Shown here piece by piece: positions 1 to 9,466 of a DNA stretch of 64,000 nucleotides; position 1 is the stretch's first letter, and each line of letters opens with the position of its first letter. Source of the stretch: Desulfocapsa sp. (lineage in GTDB: Bacteria > Desulfobacterota > Desulfobulbia > Desulfobulbales > Desulfocapsaceae); NCBI GenBank assembly GCA_013792135.1, contig VMSP01000121.1, positions 1 to 64,000 of the forward strand, read 5' to 3'. Both the position numbers and the translations under genes were made by a program. The notes beneath the pieces were generated by a model. The model was not told where the DNA came from. It was given only the letters and a program-made list of their open reading frames with translations, and made no database searches.

Positions 1-75
1 GAAAGCTCGCTTGACCTGAAACCCGACAATAGAGTATTCAACAAAAAACAGCGTCGCTACGCTCCGACACCTTGG

Positions 76-142
76 CCGGAATCAATGGAATGAGTGATCG
101 GAATGGCGTGGAATCGGTGATCGGATTCAGTGGAATACGCAC
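76..142. repeat. Degenerate GGAAT-rich tandem repeat
   Basis: Three imperfect units of about 22-23 bases follow each other, each with two GGAAT or GGATT cores (for example TGATCGGAATGGCGTGGAAT). The repeat lies in a gene-free stretch at the left edge, downstream of the epimerase gene. From memory, similar GGAAT arrays sit at the ends of transposons in deltaproteobacteria, so the window may begin just outside a mobile element. No transposase is visible here. The rest of 1-281 holds nothing else I can support. Confidence 0.45.
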
Positions 143-281
143 CCTATCAACGTTCTCAAGATTCCAGGCTCAAGCATTACAATACAGGACAGATGAAATT
201 GTCAAGAAAAGTATCGTATAATCAAACAGATACCATAAAAATACAGTTAAAAACTTCGTCAAAGAGATTGCACAGGAGCTG

Positions 282-1289
282 TTATTTGTAATAATCTTTA
301 TACCACTCCACAAACTTACGCACCCCTTCTTCCAATGAGGTCGCCGGTTTGTACGCAAAATCGCGGATTAGCTCATCAACATTGGCATAGGTAACCTGGA
401 CATCACCAGGCTGCATGGGCAGAAAATTTTTAGCCGCTTTTCGCCCCAGATGCTTTTCAAGGACATGAATAAAATGCAGCAATGTCTCTTTATTATTATT
501 GCCTATATTATAGATACGGTACGGACAGTATGAGGTGGCCGGATCAGGTGAATCACTATTCCATTGCGGATCCGGCTCAGGCACCTTGTTAATGACCCGA
601 ACCACTCCTTCGACGATATCGTCGATATAGGTAAAATCGCGCTCCATATCTCCGTTATTAAAGACATTGATCGGTTCACCGGCAAGGATAGCCTTAGCGA
701 AAAGAACTGGCGCCATGTCCGGCCTGCCCCAAGGGCCATAGACCGTAAAAAAACGCAGTCCGGTTGTAGGCAGGCCAAAAAGATGGCTATAGGTATGAGC
801 CATCAGCTCATTGGCCTTTTTTGAGGCCGCATAGAGCGAGAGCGGATGATCCACATTGTCATGTACTGAATAGGGGTGGTGAGTATTGGCACCATACACC
901 GAACTGGAAGAGGCGTAGACAAAGTGTTTGACCCCTGAGTGACGGCACCCTTCCAGGATATTTACAAAACCGACAATATTGGTATCTACATAGGAATAGG
1001 GATTAATAAGGGAGTAGCGAACACCGGGCTGGGCGGCCAGATTGACCACCGCATCAAAGCTGTGCTCCTGAAACAGCTTTTCCATGGCCGGGCGATCAGC
1101 GATATCAATATTCACATAATGAAAGCGTTCCCCTGCTGCCAGATGGGTCAGCCGATCTTTTTTCAACTGAGGATCATAATAGTCAGTCAAGTTATCGATA
1201 CCAACCACTTCCGCACCATTATCCGTCAATCTTCTGACCAAATGGGCCCCTATAAAACCGGCTGCACCGGTCACAAGTACTTTTTTCAT
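282..1289 (-). CDS. UDP-glucuronate 4-epimerase, NAD-dependent (SDR family)
   Basis: Extended short-chain dehydrogenase/reductase of about 335 residues. The N-terminal Rossmann motif GAAGFIGAHL binds NAD, and the catalytic pair is in YAASKKANE with the upstream serine run SSSSVYG. The stretch LRFFTVYGPWGRPDMA and overall length fit the CapI/LpsL type UDP-glucuronate 4-epimerase, which supplies UDP-galacturonate for surface polysaccharide. UDP-glucose 4-epimerase is the main alternative. The ORF track start at 1307 is a TTG inside the end of the aldolase gene. The ATG at 1289 begins MKKVLVTGAAG, leaves a 7-base gap and is preferred. It is probably cotranscribed with the upstream aldolase gene. 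Confidence 0.85.
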   Translation of the reverse strand: MKKVLVTGAAGFIGAHLVRRLTDNGAEVVGIDNLTDYYDPQLKKDRLTHLAAGERFHYVNIDIADRPAMEKLFQEHSFDAVVNLAAQPGVRYSLINPYSYVDTNIVGFVNILEGCRHSGVKHFVYASSSSVYGANTHHPYSVHDNVDHPLSLYAASKKANELMAHTYSHLFGLPTTGLRFFTVYGPWGRPDMAPVLFAKAILAGEPINVFNNGDMERDFTYIDDIVEGVVRVINKVPEPDPQWNSDSPDPATSYCPYRIYNIGNNNKETLLHFIHVLEKHLGRKAAKNFLPMQPGDVQVTYANVDELIRDFAYKPATSLEEGVRKFVEWYKDYYK

Positions 1290-1296
1290 AGTCTTT

Positions 1297-2577
1297 TTAA
1301 TCGTCAAAGTGGCCTTCCGGTCCCTTATTCACATCAAGCGTTCTCGCACGTTCAATAATCATTTCCCGGCTCCATTGTGTCGGGTCTTCAATCCGCCCCA
1401 CCTTAGGGCCAAGGTCATAGGAGCCAGCCTCAAGAATCACCTCACGGGCCAAGGTAGCACTGCCTCCGGCATAAAAAACATCCATCAGCATAGTATAGAC
1501 AAAATCCTCCACCCGCTTGGCCATCCGTTCCCGAATAACACGTGGTTGTCCCAGGAGTCTGGGTTCAAAAGGCAGGTTCAACTTCTTATAGTCGCCACTC
1601 TTCCATCCTTTGACATCGGCATAGGCTACCATCTGCTGCCACATCTCTTCAGTAACCCCTTCTCCCTTGACCTTCTTCAGGTTACCGCCATCATCCAGAA
1701 TGGCATTGCCGTAATCATTGACTTCCACTCCCCATGAAACCATCTGCAGGGCCGTGGCCACATTGGCCTTGGTGGTGTGGGTTTGATGGGCGATGGCCCG
1801 AAGTCGCTCAGAGCTGTTGCCGGAAGTCCCATGCTGGGCGCCGGATGTGCCATATGGGACAAGATGTTTATGGATTTCTGTGGTCAGCTCCACTTGAATC
1901 CCCTGACTGCTTGCCTCAAGGCCATGGGTGGTCCCATTATTCAGAGCAATCCAATCAGCACAAATACCATGAGCGTTCAGCCCCTTGATTAGAAAGGAGG
2001 CGTCATCAACAGTTGAGAGCCCTTGTGAGCCTTTGATCTCACCAACCTCGGTCTCAAGCCCTGCCCAGGCGGGGATCATGGCATTCAGATCAATATTGGC
2101 CAGCAAATTCAGATCATCAGCCATGTGCGAGGCGTCAATGGCAATGGAGGTAATCCCAGCTTCAAAAATTGTGGGGATTTCCACTCTGGCCATGGGCAGA
2201 TCCCCTTCCTTCTTGATCCCGTAATGATCAGCATGAATGGCCACCGGCACTGTAATGCCCAATTCATTGCACATGGCATCTACCTGACGGGCAATATTCC
2301 AATAATTAACTGCACAATAGGCAGAAGCTCCACCCTCTGAACGGGCAATCTCAATGATAAGCGCAGCATCGGCTCGTTGTGCTGCCTGCAATGCACCACG
2401 GATAATAAAAAGATTACGACCATTAGCTGCCATGGTCATAGCCCCCCCCTTGGCACGTAGAGCACGGTCGATTACCTTACCGCTGACCAAAAGGGCGTGG
2501 GAGTTGGGAAATAACTGTCTAATATTAGGGGGACGTCCAATTTCTAATGCCTTTACAAAATCTCCAGAAACACTCAT
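1297..2577 (-). CDS. fba: Class II fructose-bisphosphate aldolase
   Basis: Zinc-dependent class II aldolase of 426 residues that interconverts fructose 1,6-bisphosphate with DHAP and glyceraldehyde 3-phosphate. Visible family marks are the metal-ligand region AIHADHYG, the AIDASHMADD segment, GLETEVGEIKG, and the phosphate/metal loop GTSGAQHGTSGNS. It is longer than the common class II enzymes of about 300-360 residues, so a related sugar-phosphate aldolase is possible. The track start is a GTG at 2580; the ATG at 2577 lies 5 bases after a GGAGG ribosome-binding site and is preferred. The downstream epimerase follows 7 bases later on the same strand. Confidence 0.82.
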   Translation of the reverse strand: MSVSGDFVKALEIGRPPNIRQLFPNSHALLVSGKVIDRALRAKGGAMTMAANGRNLFIIRGALQAAQRADAALIIEIARSEGGASAYCAVNYWNIARQVDAMCNELGITVPVAIHADHYGIKKEGDLPMARVEIPTIFEAGITSIAIDASHMADDLNLLANIDLNAMIPAWAGLETEVGEIKGSQGLSTVDDASFLIKGLNAHGICADWIALNNGTTHGLEASSQGIQVELTTEIHKHLVPYGTSGAQHGTSGNSSERLRAIAHQTHTTKANVATALQMVSWGVEVNDYGNAILDDGGNLKKVKGEGVTEEMWQQMVAYADVKGWKSGDYKKLNLPFEPRLLGQPRVIRERMAKRVEDFVYTMLMDVFYAGGSATLAREVILEAGSYDLGPKVGRIEDPTQWSREMIIERARTLDVNKGPEGHFDD

Positions 2578-2613
2578 CACAACCTCCAGTTATAGAATCA
2601 AAGGGGGAACTTA

Positions 2614-2664
2614 GGAGCCGTTACGAAATAACATGGCCATTTATATCAATTTCGTTACGGCTCC
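2614..2664. repeat. Intergenic inverted repeat
   Basis: Two 16-base arms, GGAGCCGTTACGAAAT and ATTTCGTTACGGCTCC, pair with one mismatch around a 19-base loop. It lies between the aldolase start and the tatC end, both on the minus strand. There is no T-run of terminator quality. It could be a weak terminator or transcript-processing hairpin, or a REP-like dispersed element. Confidence 0.5.
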
Positions 2665-2791
2665 TTATGCCGCTCCGGACACTTAGATGGCCATATTATT
2701 TTTTACAGTTGCTTAGATCTCTACTTATAGCGTACCCCAATAAAAGAATCCAGTAGATGCGATAACAAACAAGCTCTTGCAGGCGACATTA

Positions 2792-3633
2792 TCATCCTTC
2801 AGTGACATCGTCTTCCTTGACATCTGCACCAGACTGAAAAGCAGTAAAGCTTTTCCTGCCAAAAAGCCACACGGCTACTATACTGATCTCATACAAAACC
2901 ATTAATGGCGCCGCCATCATTAACTGATTCACGACATCAGGAGTCGGTGTCAAAATGGCCGCGATAATAAAATTAATAAGGATAGCATACTTACGGTGAC
3001 GATTCAGAAAAGTAATATTGACGACACCAATCTTGGCCAGGAAGACCATCAGTACCGGCATTTCAAAGATGACGCCAAAGGCAATGAGCAGACGAAGGGC
3101 TAGAGAAAAATATTCACTGACAGCCGGCAGCGACATCAAAAAATCATTACTGTACCCAACAAGAAAACGAAAGGCCGGCGGAAAGACGACCAAATAACCA
3201 AAGGTCGCACCGCTCAAAAAACAGATGGTGGAGAGAAAGGAAAAGGGGAGAAGTACGCGCTTCTCATGTTTGTAAAGGCCGGGGGCCAAAAAACGCCAAA
3301 TCTGATAGAAAATAACTGGACTGGCCAGGAGCAGGCCGCAGACAAAGGCGAGCTTTAGATAAAAAAAAACCCTTCCTGGTACGAGGTGAAGATCAGCGAC
3401 GAGCCTTCAGGCAAAACATCGGTAAGCGGTTTGAAAAACCAGACTCCAATAGACTCAATATAGCCATAGGAAGCGGCAAAGCCGACAATGATCGCAGCCA
3501 GAGAGAGAAGAAGACATGATCGAAGATCACGAAGATGATCAGTTAAAGATTGGGCATTGAATTGTTCGCTCTCTCCCTCACTCTGGGATTCAGGATCTTT
3601 CACCTGCTCTGAGACTTTATTCTGTTCCATCAT
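2792..3633 (-). pseudogene. tatC: Sec-independent protein translocase TatC, frameshifted in a T9 run
   Basis: Two adjoining frames together encode one TatC. The upstream part carries the acidic cytoplasmic N-terminus, SLTDHLRDLRSCLLL and the first membrane segment, ending ...SYQEGFFFI-stop. The downstream part resumes in another frame with YLKLAFVCGLLLASPV, APGLYKHEKR and the remaining membrane helices (TPDVVNQLMMAAPLMVLYE). The break falls exactly in nine consecutive T residues of the coding strand (3361-3369). A tenth T would give GFFFYLKLAF, the expected family sequence. TatC is the receptor for twin-arginine signal peptides. I start it at the ATG at 3633 (MMEQNKV); the track start at 3696 seems too far upstream. 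No tatA or tatB is adjacent. The break may be a sequencing error, a real mutation, or be bypassed by slippage. Confidence 0.85.
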
Positions 3634-3799
3634 TGATATTCTTGCTATTTTGTTCCCTGTCATTATGTTACAATGCGGATATTTTGGAATAAACATTTCC
3701 AGAGCGTGTATCCTGAAAGATTGATATCCACAGCCTCACTGCCTGAACTACATACCATTCACAACTTCTCTTTGCAACTCATTCAATAAAGGCTCAACA

Positions 3800-5440
3800 T
3801 TGCTGAACACACTGTTATCCGTCCCCTTCCTGCTCTATGTCCTTCTTCTCTCGCCCGGAACGGGTCTTGCCCTCACTGCCGAAAATTTGAATCTTGTCCT
3901 CTGTGATCGACTCGAACAGTGCAATGCAGATTTTTCCGATCCCCAGACTGATAATGAGTCTAATAACATGAGGCGCTGGCTGCCTGTCATTTATGCCCAA
4001 ACCGGTTTACAACCCCTCTGGGTCACCAAGGACGGCCATGGGGAAAAAGCGGGAATACTTTTCTCAGTTTTAAAAAATTCCGAGATGGACGGCCTGGTTC
4101 CCGAGCAGTACAATGTGCAGCGAATCACCTCTCTCTGGAACGGGAAGACAGCTGAAGAACTGATTGAACTTGATACCCTGTTGACCCTTTCCTTCATCAT
4201 GTATGCCCATGACGCTCAGAATGGACGTGTTTATTCCGAAAGCTCCAAACCTGTCCTGATAAAATCTAAAAAAGCTCCTGAATTTGACGGACTAATGCTT
4301 GTAAAAGCGGCCATCTCATCTCTGGACCTAAATCAATTTCTGGCCGACCTTTTACCATCACACAAGTATTATAAAAATCTGCGCGCCGCCTTGCCGTACT
4401 ATCGAAATCTGGCGGCGACTGGCGGCTGGTCTTCTATTGTACCCGGAAAGACCATTCATCCAGACGAACAGGATTCAAGAATCCCAGCGATATGGAAAAG
4501 ATTATGGATTGAAGGTTTTATCAAATCCGCAATAACCGATAGTCCTGTTTATGATGAAGCACTAGTTCAGGCCGTCAGGCAGTTTCAGTTACGCCATGGC
4601 CTGACCAGTGATGGAGTGATCGGCAAAGGCACAATCGCGGCCATGAACATATCCGTTGAAAATAAAATTAAAAAAATTATTTTAAATCTTGAGCGCTGGC
4701 GCTGGGAAGCTCATGACCTCGGTAAAAAATATGTGTTAGTGGATGTTGCCGGATTTACCCTGGAAGGAATTGTTGATGACGCGGTCGTCTTGGAAATGGC
4801 CGTTATTGTCGGTACCCAGGAGCACGAAACGCCATTATTCACTGACCATATCCAATATATTGATATTAACCCCTACTGGAACGTTCCTCCCAGCATTGCC
4901 CGTAATGAAATGCTGGGAGAATTAAGAAAAAACCCATATTATCTTAACTCAAACCATATCCGCCTCTTCAGTGACAGGACGCCTGAGGCCAGTGAGTTAA
5001 ATCCTTTATCTATTAATTGGAAGGAGATAAGCCTGAAGAAAATGGGCCAGTTCAAATTACGACAAGATCCTGGAAAATGGAATGCCCTTGGCGCCATAAA
5101 ATTTGTCTTTCCAAACAGCTATAACGTTTATATGCATGACACTCCCGCTCAGTCCCTCTTTCAACGTTCCAAGCGGGACTTCAGCCACGGTTGCATTCGC
5201 CTCAGCAGCCCTCTGAAACTGGCCGAATTCCTGCTGGCCGGCGACAAGGAAGAATGGCTTATGGATCGATTTAAGGAAATTATAGGCACTGGTAAACGAA
5301 CAGTTATCCGGCTGCCATCACCGATACCGGTACATATCACCTATCAGACCGTCAGGAGTGGTCAAAATGGAGTAATCTCTTTTTATCCCGATATCTATGC
5401 TCGCGACCAACAGCTTGAGCAATTACTGTTTAAAGAATAA
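3800..5440 (+). CDS. L,D-transpeptidase with peptidoglycan-binding domain (YcbB/LdtD-like)
   Basis: A 546-residue envelope enzyme. An N-terminal hydrophobic segment (LLSVPFLLYVLLLSPGTGLAL) looks like a signal peptide. The middle carries a PG_binding_1 domain (AVRQFQLRHGLTSDGVIGKGT). The YkuD catalytic domain follows, with MHDTPAQSLFQ and the active-site block FSHGCIRLSSP holding the catalytic cysteine. This architecture matches LdtD/YcbB proteins that make 3-3 crosslinks in peptidoglycan. The start is a TTG at 3800 with AAAGG seven bases upstream; no better ATG start is present. It is divergent from tatC and likely has its own promoter. Confidence 0.85.
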   Translation: MLNTLLSVPFLLYVLLLSPGTGLALTAENLNLVLCDRLEQCNADFSDPQTDNESNNMRRWLPVIYAQTGLQPLWVTKDGHGEKAGILFSVLKNSEMDGLVPEQYNVQRITSLWNGKTAEELIELDTLLTLSFIMYAHDAQNGRVYSESSKPVLIKSKKAPEFDGLMLVKAAISSLDLNQFLADLLPSHKYYKNLRAALPYYRNLAATGGWSSIVPGKTIHPDEQDSRIPAIWKRLWIEGFIKSAITDSPVYDEALVQAVRQFQLRHGLTSDGVIGKGTIAAMNISVENKIKKIILNLERWRWEAHDLGKKYVLVDVAGFTLEGIVDDAVVLEMAVIVGTQEHETPLFTDHIQYIDINPYWNVPPSIARNEMLGELRKNPYYLNSNHIRLFSDRTPEASELNPLSINWKEISLKKMGQFKLRQDPGKWNALGAIKFVFPNSYNVYMHDTPAQSLFQRSKRDFSHGCIRLSSPLKLAEFLLAGDKEEWLMDRFKEIIGTGKRTVIRLPSPIPVHITYQTVRSGQNGVISFYPDIYARDQQLEQLLFKE

Positions 5441-5588
5441 CAGCACACGCTTCTTGAAAAATTAATCCACCTATTTTGCACAAGAAACAGGCAGCGGCGT
5501 AGAGGGGCTGCGATTCAACATGCTTTGGATAATAGATTCAAGCCAGAGCCACTACATGTTAAGAGAAAAAGGATACGATTATAATCCG

Positions 5589-5894
5589 TTATTTTTTCTC
5601 CTTCCCCTGACTCTCCTGCAACTCCTTGATCTGCGATTTCAGTTCGTCAAGGTCACTCATCCGGACAAGTTTCATCTTTTTCACGATTTCCTCAACTCGT
5701 TCTTCTATCTGTTTTTTAATATCTTCCTTGGCCTCTTCAACTTTGGCAAGAAGTTCCTCCACCAGTTTTTCCCCTTCTTGCTGGGAAAGTTTTCCCTGTT
5801 CGACAAAATCACGACCAATGTCCTCAATCTTTTCCTTGGTTAATGAGGCCACACCCAAACCAGTCAACATTGCCTTCTTGATCAGCTCAATCAT
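5589..5894 (-). CDS. Phasin-like small coiled-coil protein
   Basis: 101 residues. A short hydrophobic start (MIELIKKAMLTGLGVASLT) is followed by an almost continuous charged amphipathic helix with heptad character (KLVEELLAKVEEAKEDIKKQIEERVEEIVKKM). This matches the phasin / PHA granule regulator-like family common in deltaproteobacteria. No polyhydroxyalkanoate synthase is nearby, so a role at granules is unproven; it may be a general surfactant-like or membrane-associated protein. A very strong ribosome-binding site (AGGAGGT, seven bases upstream of ATG) suggests high expression. Confidence 0.7.
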   Translation of the reverse strand: MIELIKKAMLTGLGVASLTKEKIEDIGRDFVEQGKLSQQEGEKLVEELLAKVEEAKEDIKKQIEERVEEIVKKMKLVRMSDLDELKSQIKELQESQGKEKK

Positions 5895-5955
5895 TACTGT
5901 ACCTCCTGTCGTTGATTATCAATTATTACCACTCCATTCTTCATGAATACTACAC

Positions 5956-6942
5956 CTATAACTCTTTGCTTCGACAAAAAAAATTTTGGGCACGATCACA
6001 GGCCTGTTCCACAGAAGTACTGGTCTGAACAGCACTTGCCAGATAATGGCCAAAGGTAAAATTCTGTCCATAATAGTGGGTGAACTGTTTCAAACGCCCC
6101 AAGCGCCGTTCCGGACGAAAACGCTCCAGCAACTGGACAAAACGAAAATAAATATCCGAAAGACTCAAATTAGACGGAGCACATGATACTCCATAAATAT
6201 CTCTGGCAATTTCAGCAAACAGCCAAGGCCGACAGGCGGCGCCCCGACCAATCATCAGGCCATCCGCCCCGGAAAGTGCAAGACATTTTTTTGCATCCTC
6301 AACACTGAAAATACCGCCATTGGCCAGCACCGGTATCTTTAAAGCAGATTTAATTTTGCCGATCCAGTCCCAGTGCGGACGACGACAAAATTTTTCCCCA
6401 TGCAGACGTCCATGCACGGAAAGAAGATCAACTCCTTCGCTTTCCAGCATCTGACAAAAATCAACCAGTTTTTCTTCATTCAAACTTGTACCAAGACGAA
6501 TCTTGGCGCTCAAGGGTAGGCTGCTGGCACATCTGAGCATAGCGACTATATGACGTACCTGCTCATGATCATTGGTCAAAGCGCACCCTGCCCCCTGTCT
6601 ACGAAGATTGGGGGCAGGACAGCCAAGATTCAGATCAATCCCCTGGGCGCCAAGTTGGTGCAGACGTTCAACTGCAGGCACCACATCCTGACCGGGGCTC
6701 ACGAAGAGCTGATAAAAAAGTGGCTGTTCTTCAGGGGAACGAAAGAGAAAGGGCGAGACAATGGCATTCTCCTGAGGAAGCCTGGTCACCGATAACATTT
6801 CCGTAAAGAGGAGCCCGACCCCACCTAACTCCAGAGTCAGGGTACGCAGCGCCGAATGGGAGAGTCCGACCATGGGGGCCAACGCCAAAGGTGGCGATAG
6901 AGTCAACCCACCAATGGAAAGCGATGCGTCCGTTATTGGCAT
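5956..6942 (-). CDS. tRNA-dihydrouridine synthase
   Basis: FMN-dependent TIM-barrel enzyme that reduces specific uridines of tRNA to dihydrouridine. It shows the N-terminal LAPMVGLSHSALR, the catalytic cysteine in DLNLGCPAPNL, the substrate-handling HGRLHGEKFCRRPHWDWIGKIK and the phosphate-binding ANGGIFSVEDA ... GADGLMIGRGA. I start at MPITDASL (6942), ten bases after the stop of the upstream gene. The track start at 6996 would overlap that gene by 44 bases and adds a non-family N-terminus. Which Dus subfamily (A, B or C) cannot be settled by eye. Confidence 0.87.
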   Translation of the reverse strand: MPITDASLSIGGLTLSPPLALAPMVGLSHSALRTLTLELGGVGLLFTEMLSVTRLPQENAIVSPFLFRSPEEQPLFYQLFVSPGQDVVPAVERLHQLGAQGIDLNLGCPAPNLRRQGAGCALTNDHEQVRHIVAMLRCASSLPLSAKIRLGTSLNEEKLVDFCQMLESEGVDLLSVHGRLHGEKFCRRPHWDWIGKIKSALKIPVLANGGIFSVEDAKKCLALSGADGLMIGRGAACRPWLFAEIARDIYGVSCAPSNLSLSDIYFRFVQLLERFRPERRLGRLKQFTHYYGQNFTFGHYLASAVQTSTSVEQACDRAQNFFCRSKEL

Positions 6943-6952
6943 TAGCAGCGCT

Positions 6953-9313
6953 TTACTTATGCCACTGCAGAAGAAGATTTTTAAGATCATCCGCACCTAT
7001 GGGCTGATCAAATCGCACATGAACACGATAATTCTTGTCAATATAATCCTGTAATGACACCCCGATAATCTCTCCCTTACGCTCCAAGACCTCATCTGTT
7101 CCCATGGGCAGAGATGAGACAATACGTCTGCCCAATAGCAATCGCGCATTTTCTTTTTTGGAGAGACGGATCATTAGCGAGAGACCGCCAAGAGAGAGAT
7201 CCTCTACCTGCCCCCTGAATTTCTGTTGCGATGTGTTGTCCTTACCATCCAACAAGTTGTTGACAATGATCTGCTGCACTGAATGACGGATCTCCTCACG
7301 ACGATTTTCACCGGATTTTTTCAAAAGTTCATGAATTTTGTCTGATCTACGACAAAAATCACCCAAGCTGGACTCAAGCCCTGGATGCTGCACCAATAGC
7401 TTCAGGAAATCTTCCCTTTCCAGAATTTGCACCTTCACCGCACTCATGGCAACAAGTGTCACCGTCCATACCGAGACATCAAAAAAAGGACCAACCCCGA
7501 CAATCTCTCCCGGCTTCATACGCTTAATAAATATCTCTTTTTGGCCCTGTCTGCAGGTCAGGCTAACCGTTCCCGCATTGATAAAATACAGGGTGGAATT
7601 GATATCCCCTTGCCGGACTATCACCTCTTCGGCTTTATACTCCTGAAAACGCTGACAATGGTACAAGGCAGTGAAGCTATCAGAGGCTAAAAAGTCATAC
7701 AACTCACTCCAAAGGCTGAGATGATGACTGCTGATGGCGTTACTCTTTTCTTCCTCTATGGCCTCACTTACTCGAATAACCTCAATCAAGGCATTTGGAT
7801 TCACCGCCAGCATCCGGTCACGCAAAATCTCTGCCGTCACAAAATCTTTTTCTTTTGCCGCATGAACAGCATGTTCAGCAATCAAAGCCGTAACTTCTTT
7901 TATCTTTTTCGCCTGCAAAAATTGCTGAATCTGAATGTCCAGATCACGCAGATTCAGTCTTGCCCGTTGTTCAGCCTCAGAGTCAGATGCGAAAGACACT
8001 CCTATCTCCTTATCAACACTTGATTTAGCCACAGGTTGCAATTGTGGTTCAATAATCTGCAAGGTGCGCCTGGCAATAAGACTTACTGAATCATGTCCAT
8101 TTTTCCCCTGTTTCCCGCGTTCGGCCACAAGCTGTCGTAATAAAATAACGGTTCGTTGTTTTGGCACCAGACGCAGGGCTATACAGAGTTGTCCAAGAAG
8201 ATCCTCGCGAACATGGGCGGCAATGGCATCACGCTCTGCCAGAAGATCGAGTAGTATGTCAGCACACTCTAAACTGCATCCAAGCTGCCCCAACCAGGTA
8301 ACCAGGGGGGCCTTGAGTTCATCGTCAACCAGGGACAGGGCAGACAAAAGATATTTCTTTTTATCCACACCCCCAAGGTCATGAATACAATCAATGACCT
8401 GCTGCTGGACCCGAATATCCACATCTTTGAGTGAGGGGAGCACCAACGGGACAAGTGAGGAATCACCCATGACTGCAATAAGCAGAACAATATTCCGTAT
8501 TCCGTACCACGGCAGATCTTTGGTCAGATATTCCTTGAGCACAGGCACAGCAACCTTACCCGTCTCTGGAATCAATTTAATGAGACGCAGTCGCTCATTT
8601 TTTTGTTGCGACTGCAGTAACTTCTCAAGGAGAAAGATAACCGAACGGCGGCCGAGCCGGGTCAGGATCTTCTCAGCCAGAATCTGTCGCCCCCCCTGGC
8701 CATTTAGACAAACGAGAGTCAGCTCCTCAAGGATATGCTCAACTGCCAGTGTATCCAAGGTTCTAGCAACCAATCCCCGAATTACATTCCCTTTTTCCAG
8801 TACACCGGATTGAATCTGGAACAGGATCTCCAGCAGTGAATCAAACTGTTGCCAACGTCCCTCATCCAGCATCCTGAGCCCATTCTGTTGTAACTGTCGG
8901 CAAACTGTTTCACAAACCGGATAATATGTTGTTTCCACCTTTAACCAATGCGCCAGCATAAATGTCACTTTGTCCAGCAACTCGACGTGTTCCTCGGCGG
9001 ACAAAAGACCAGAACAAAAAGAAAGGGCCATGACTGCACGTTCCCGGATCGCGCCATCCTCATCGCAGGCATGCTTACCTAATTTTTCCACAAGACTTTC
9101 GGCACGACCAGGAGGCCCATCATGAGAGGCAACAATAATCCGTTGTGATATATTGCCAACAAATTCATCGTGCAACAACACTTTGATGTTTCCCAATTCG
9201 AATTCTTCAAGCTGACGCGACAGCCGAAGGTGAGCCCTCTGTTTTTCACCTGCAGCCATCAACTCTTTGGCTTTTTGCAAAGCCTGTTCTTTTTGTTCCT
9301 GATCGATATCCAT
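6953..9313 (-). CDS. HEAT-repeat / cyclic-nucleotide-binding / PilZ multidomain protein
   Basis: 786 residues, apparently cytoplasmic. Residues 1-420 are leucine-rich helical repeats of HEAT type (for example VPVLKEYLTKDLPWYGIRNIVLLIAVMG). At about 545-660 lies a cNMP-binding fold (EVIVRQGDINSTLYFINAGTV ... MKPGEIVGVGPFF). The C-terminus (about 665-780) is a PilZ domain with an arginine pair in RREEIRHSVQ and the DLSLGGL motif expected to bind cyclic di-GMP. Binding of both nucleotide classes is inferred from family knowledge. The output is unknown and there is no DNA-binding domain. It is followed ten bases later by dus, so the two are probably cotranscribed, and it is divergent from the KamA-type gene. 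Confidence 0.8.
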   Translation of the reverse strand: MDIDQEQKEQALQKAKELMAAGEKQRAHLRLSRQLEEFELGNIKVLLHDEFVGNISQRIIVASHDGPPGRAESLVEKLGKHACDEDGAIRERAVMALSFCSGLLSAEEHVELLDKVTFMLAHWLKVETTYYPVCETVCRQLQQNGLRMLDEGRWQQFDSLLEILFQIQSGVLEKGNVIRGLVARTLDTLAVEHILEELTLVCLNGQGGRQILAEKILTRLGRRSVIFLLEKLLQSQQKNERLRLIKLIPETGKVAVPVLKEYLTKDLPWYGIRNIVLLIAVMGDSSLVPLVLPSLKDVDIRVQQQVIDCIHDLGGVDKKKYLLSALSLVDDELKAPLVTWLGQLGCSLECADILLDLLAERDAIAAHVREDLLGQLCIALRLVPKQRTVILLRQLVAERGKQGKNGHDSVSLIARRTLQIIEPQLQPVAKSSVDKEIGVSFASDSEAEQRARLNLRDLDIQIQQFLQAKKIKEVTALIAEHAVHAAKEKDFVTAEILRDRMLAVNPNALIEVIRVSEAIEEEKSNAISSHHLSLWSELYDFLASDSFTALYHCQRFQEYKAEEVIVRQGDINSTLYFINAGTVSLTCRQGQKEIFIKRMKPGEIVGVGPFFDVSVWTVTLVAMSAVKVQILEREDFLKLLVQHPGLESSLGDFCRRSDKIHELLKKSGENRREEIRHSVQQIIVNNLLDGKDNTSQQKFRGQVEDLSLGGLSLMIRLSKKENARLLLGRRIVSSLPMGTDEVLERKGEIIGVSLQDYIDKNYRVHVRFDQPIGADDLKNLLLQWHK

Positions 9314-9466
9314 AATAAAAAATTATTAAGAAAATAAAAACATCTGGAGCAAAATGCTCAATTCGACACTCACCAACCATAAGCCGCAAAAAATCATCTC
9401 ACAACGAGGGGAAATAAATATTTACCAAATTGACATTTCAGGAATGATATTCCATAATGCCAAACT

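Noticed and set aside
170-358. 62-codon minus-strand ORF at the left edge
   Set aside because: It overlaps the well-supported end of the epimerase gene in another frame and has no family features.
3355-3696. The two tatC ORFs as separate genes
   Set aside because: They are the consecutive halves of one TatC, separated only by a one-base shift in the T9 run.
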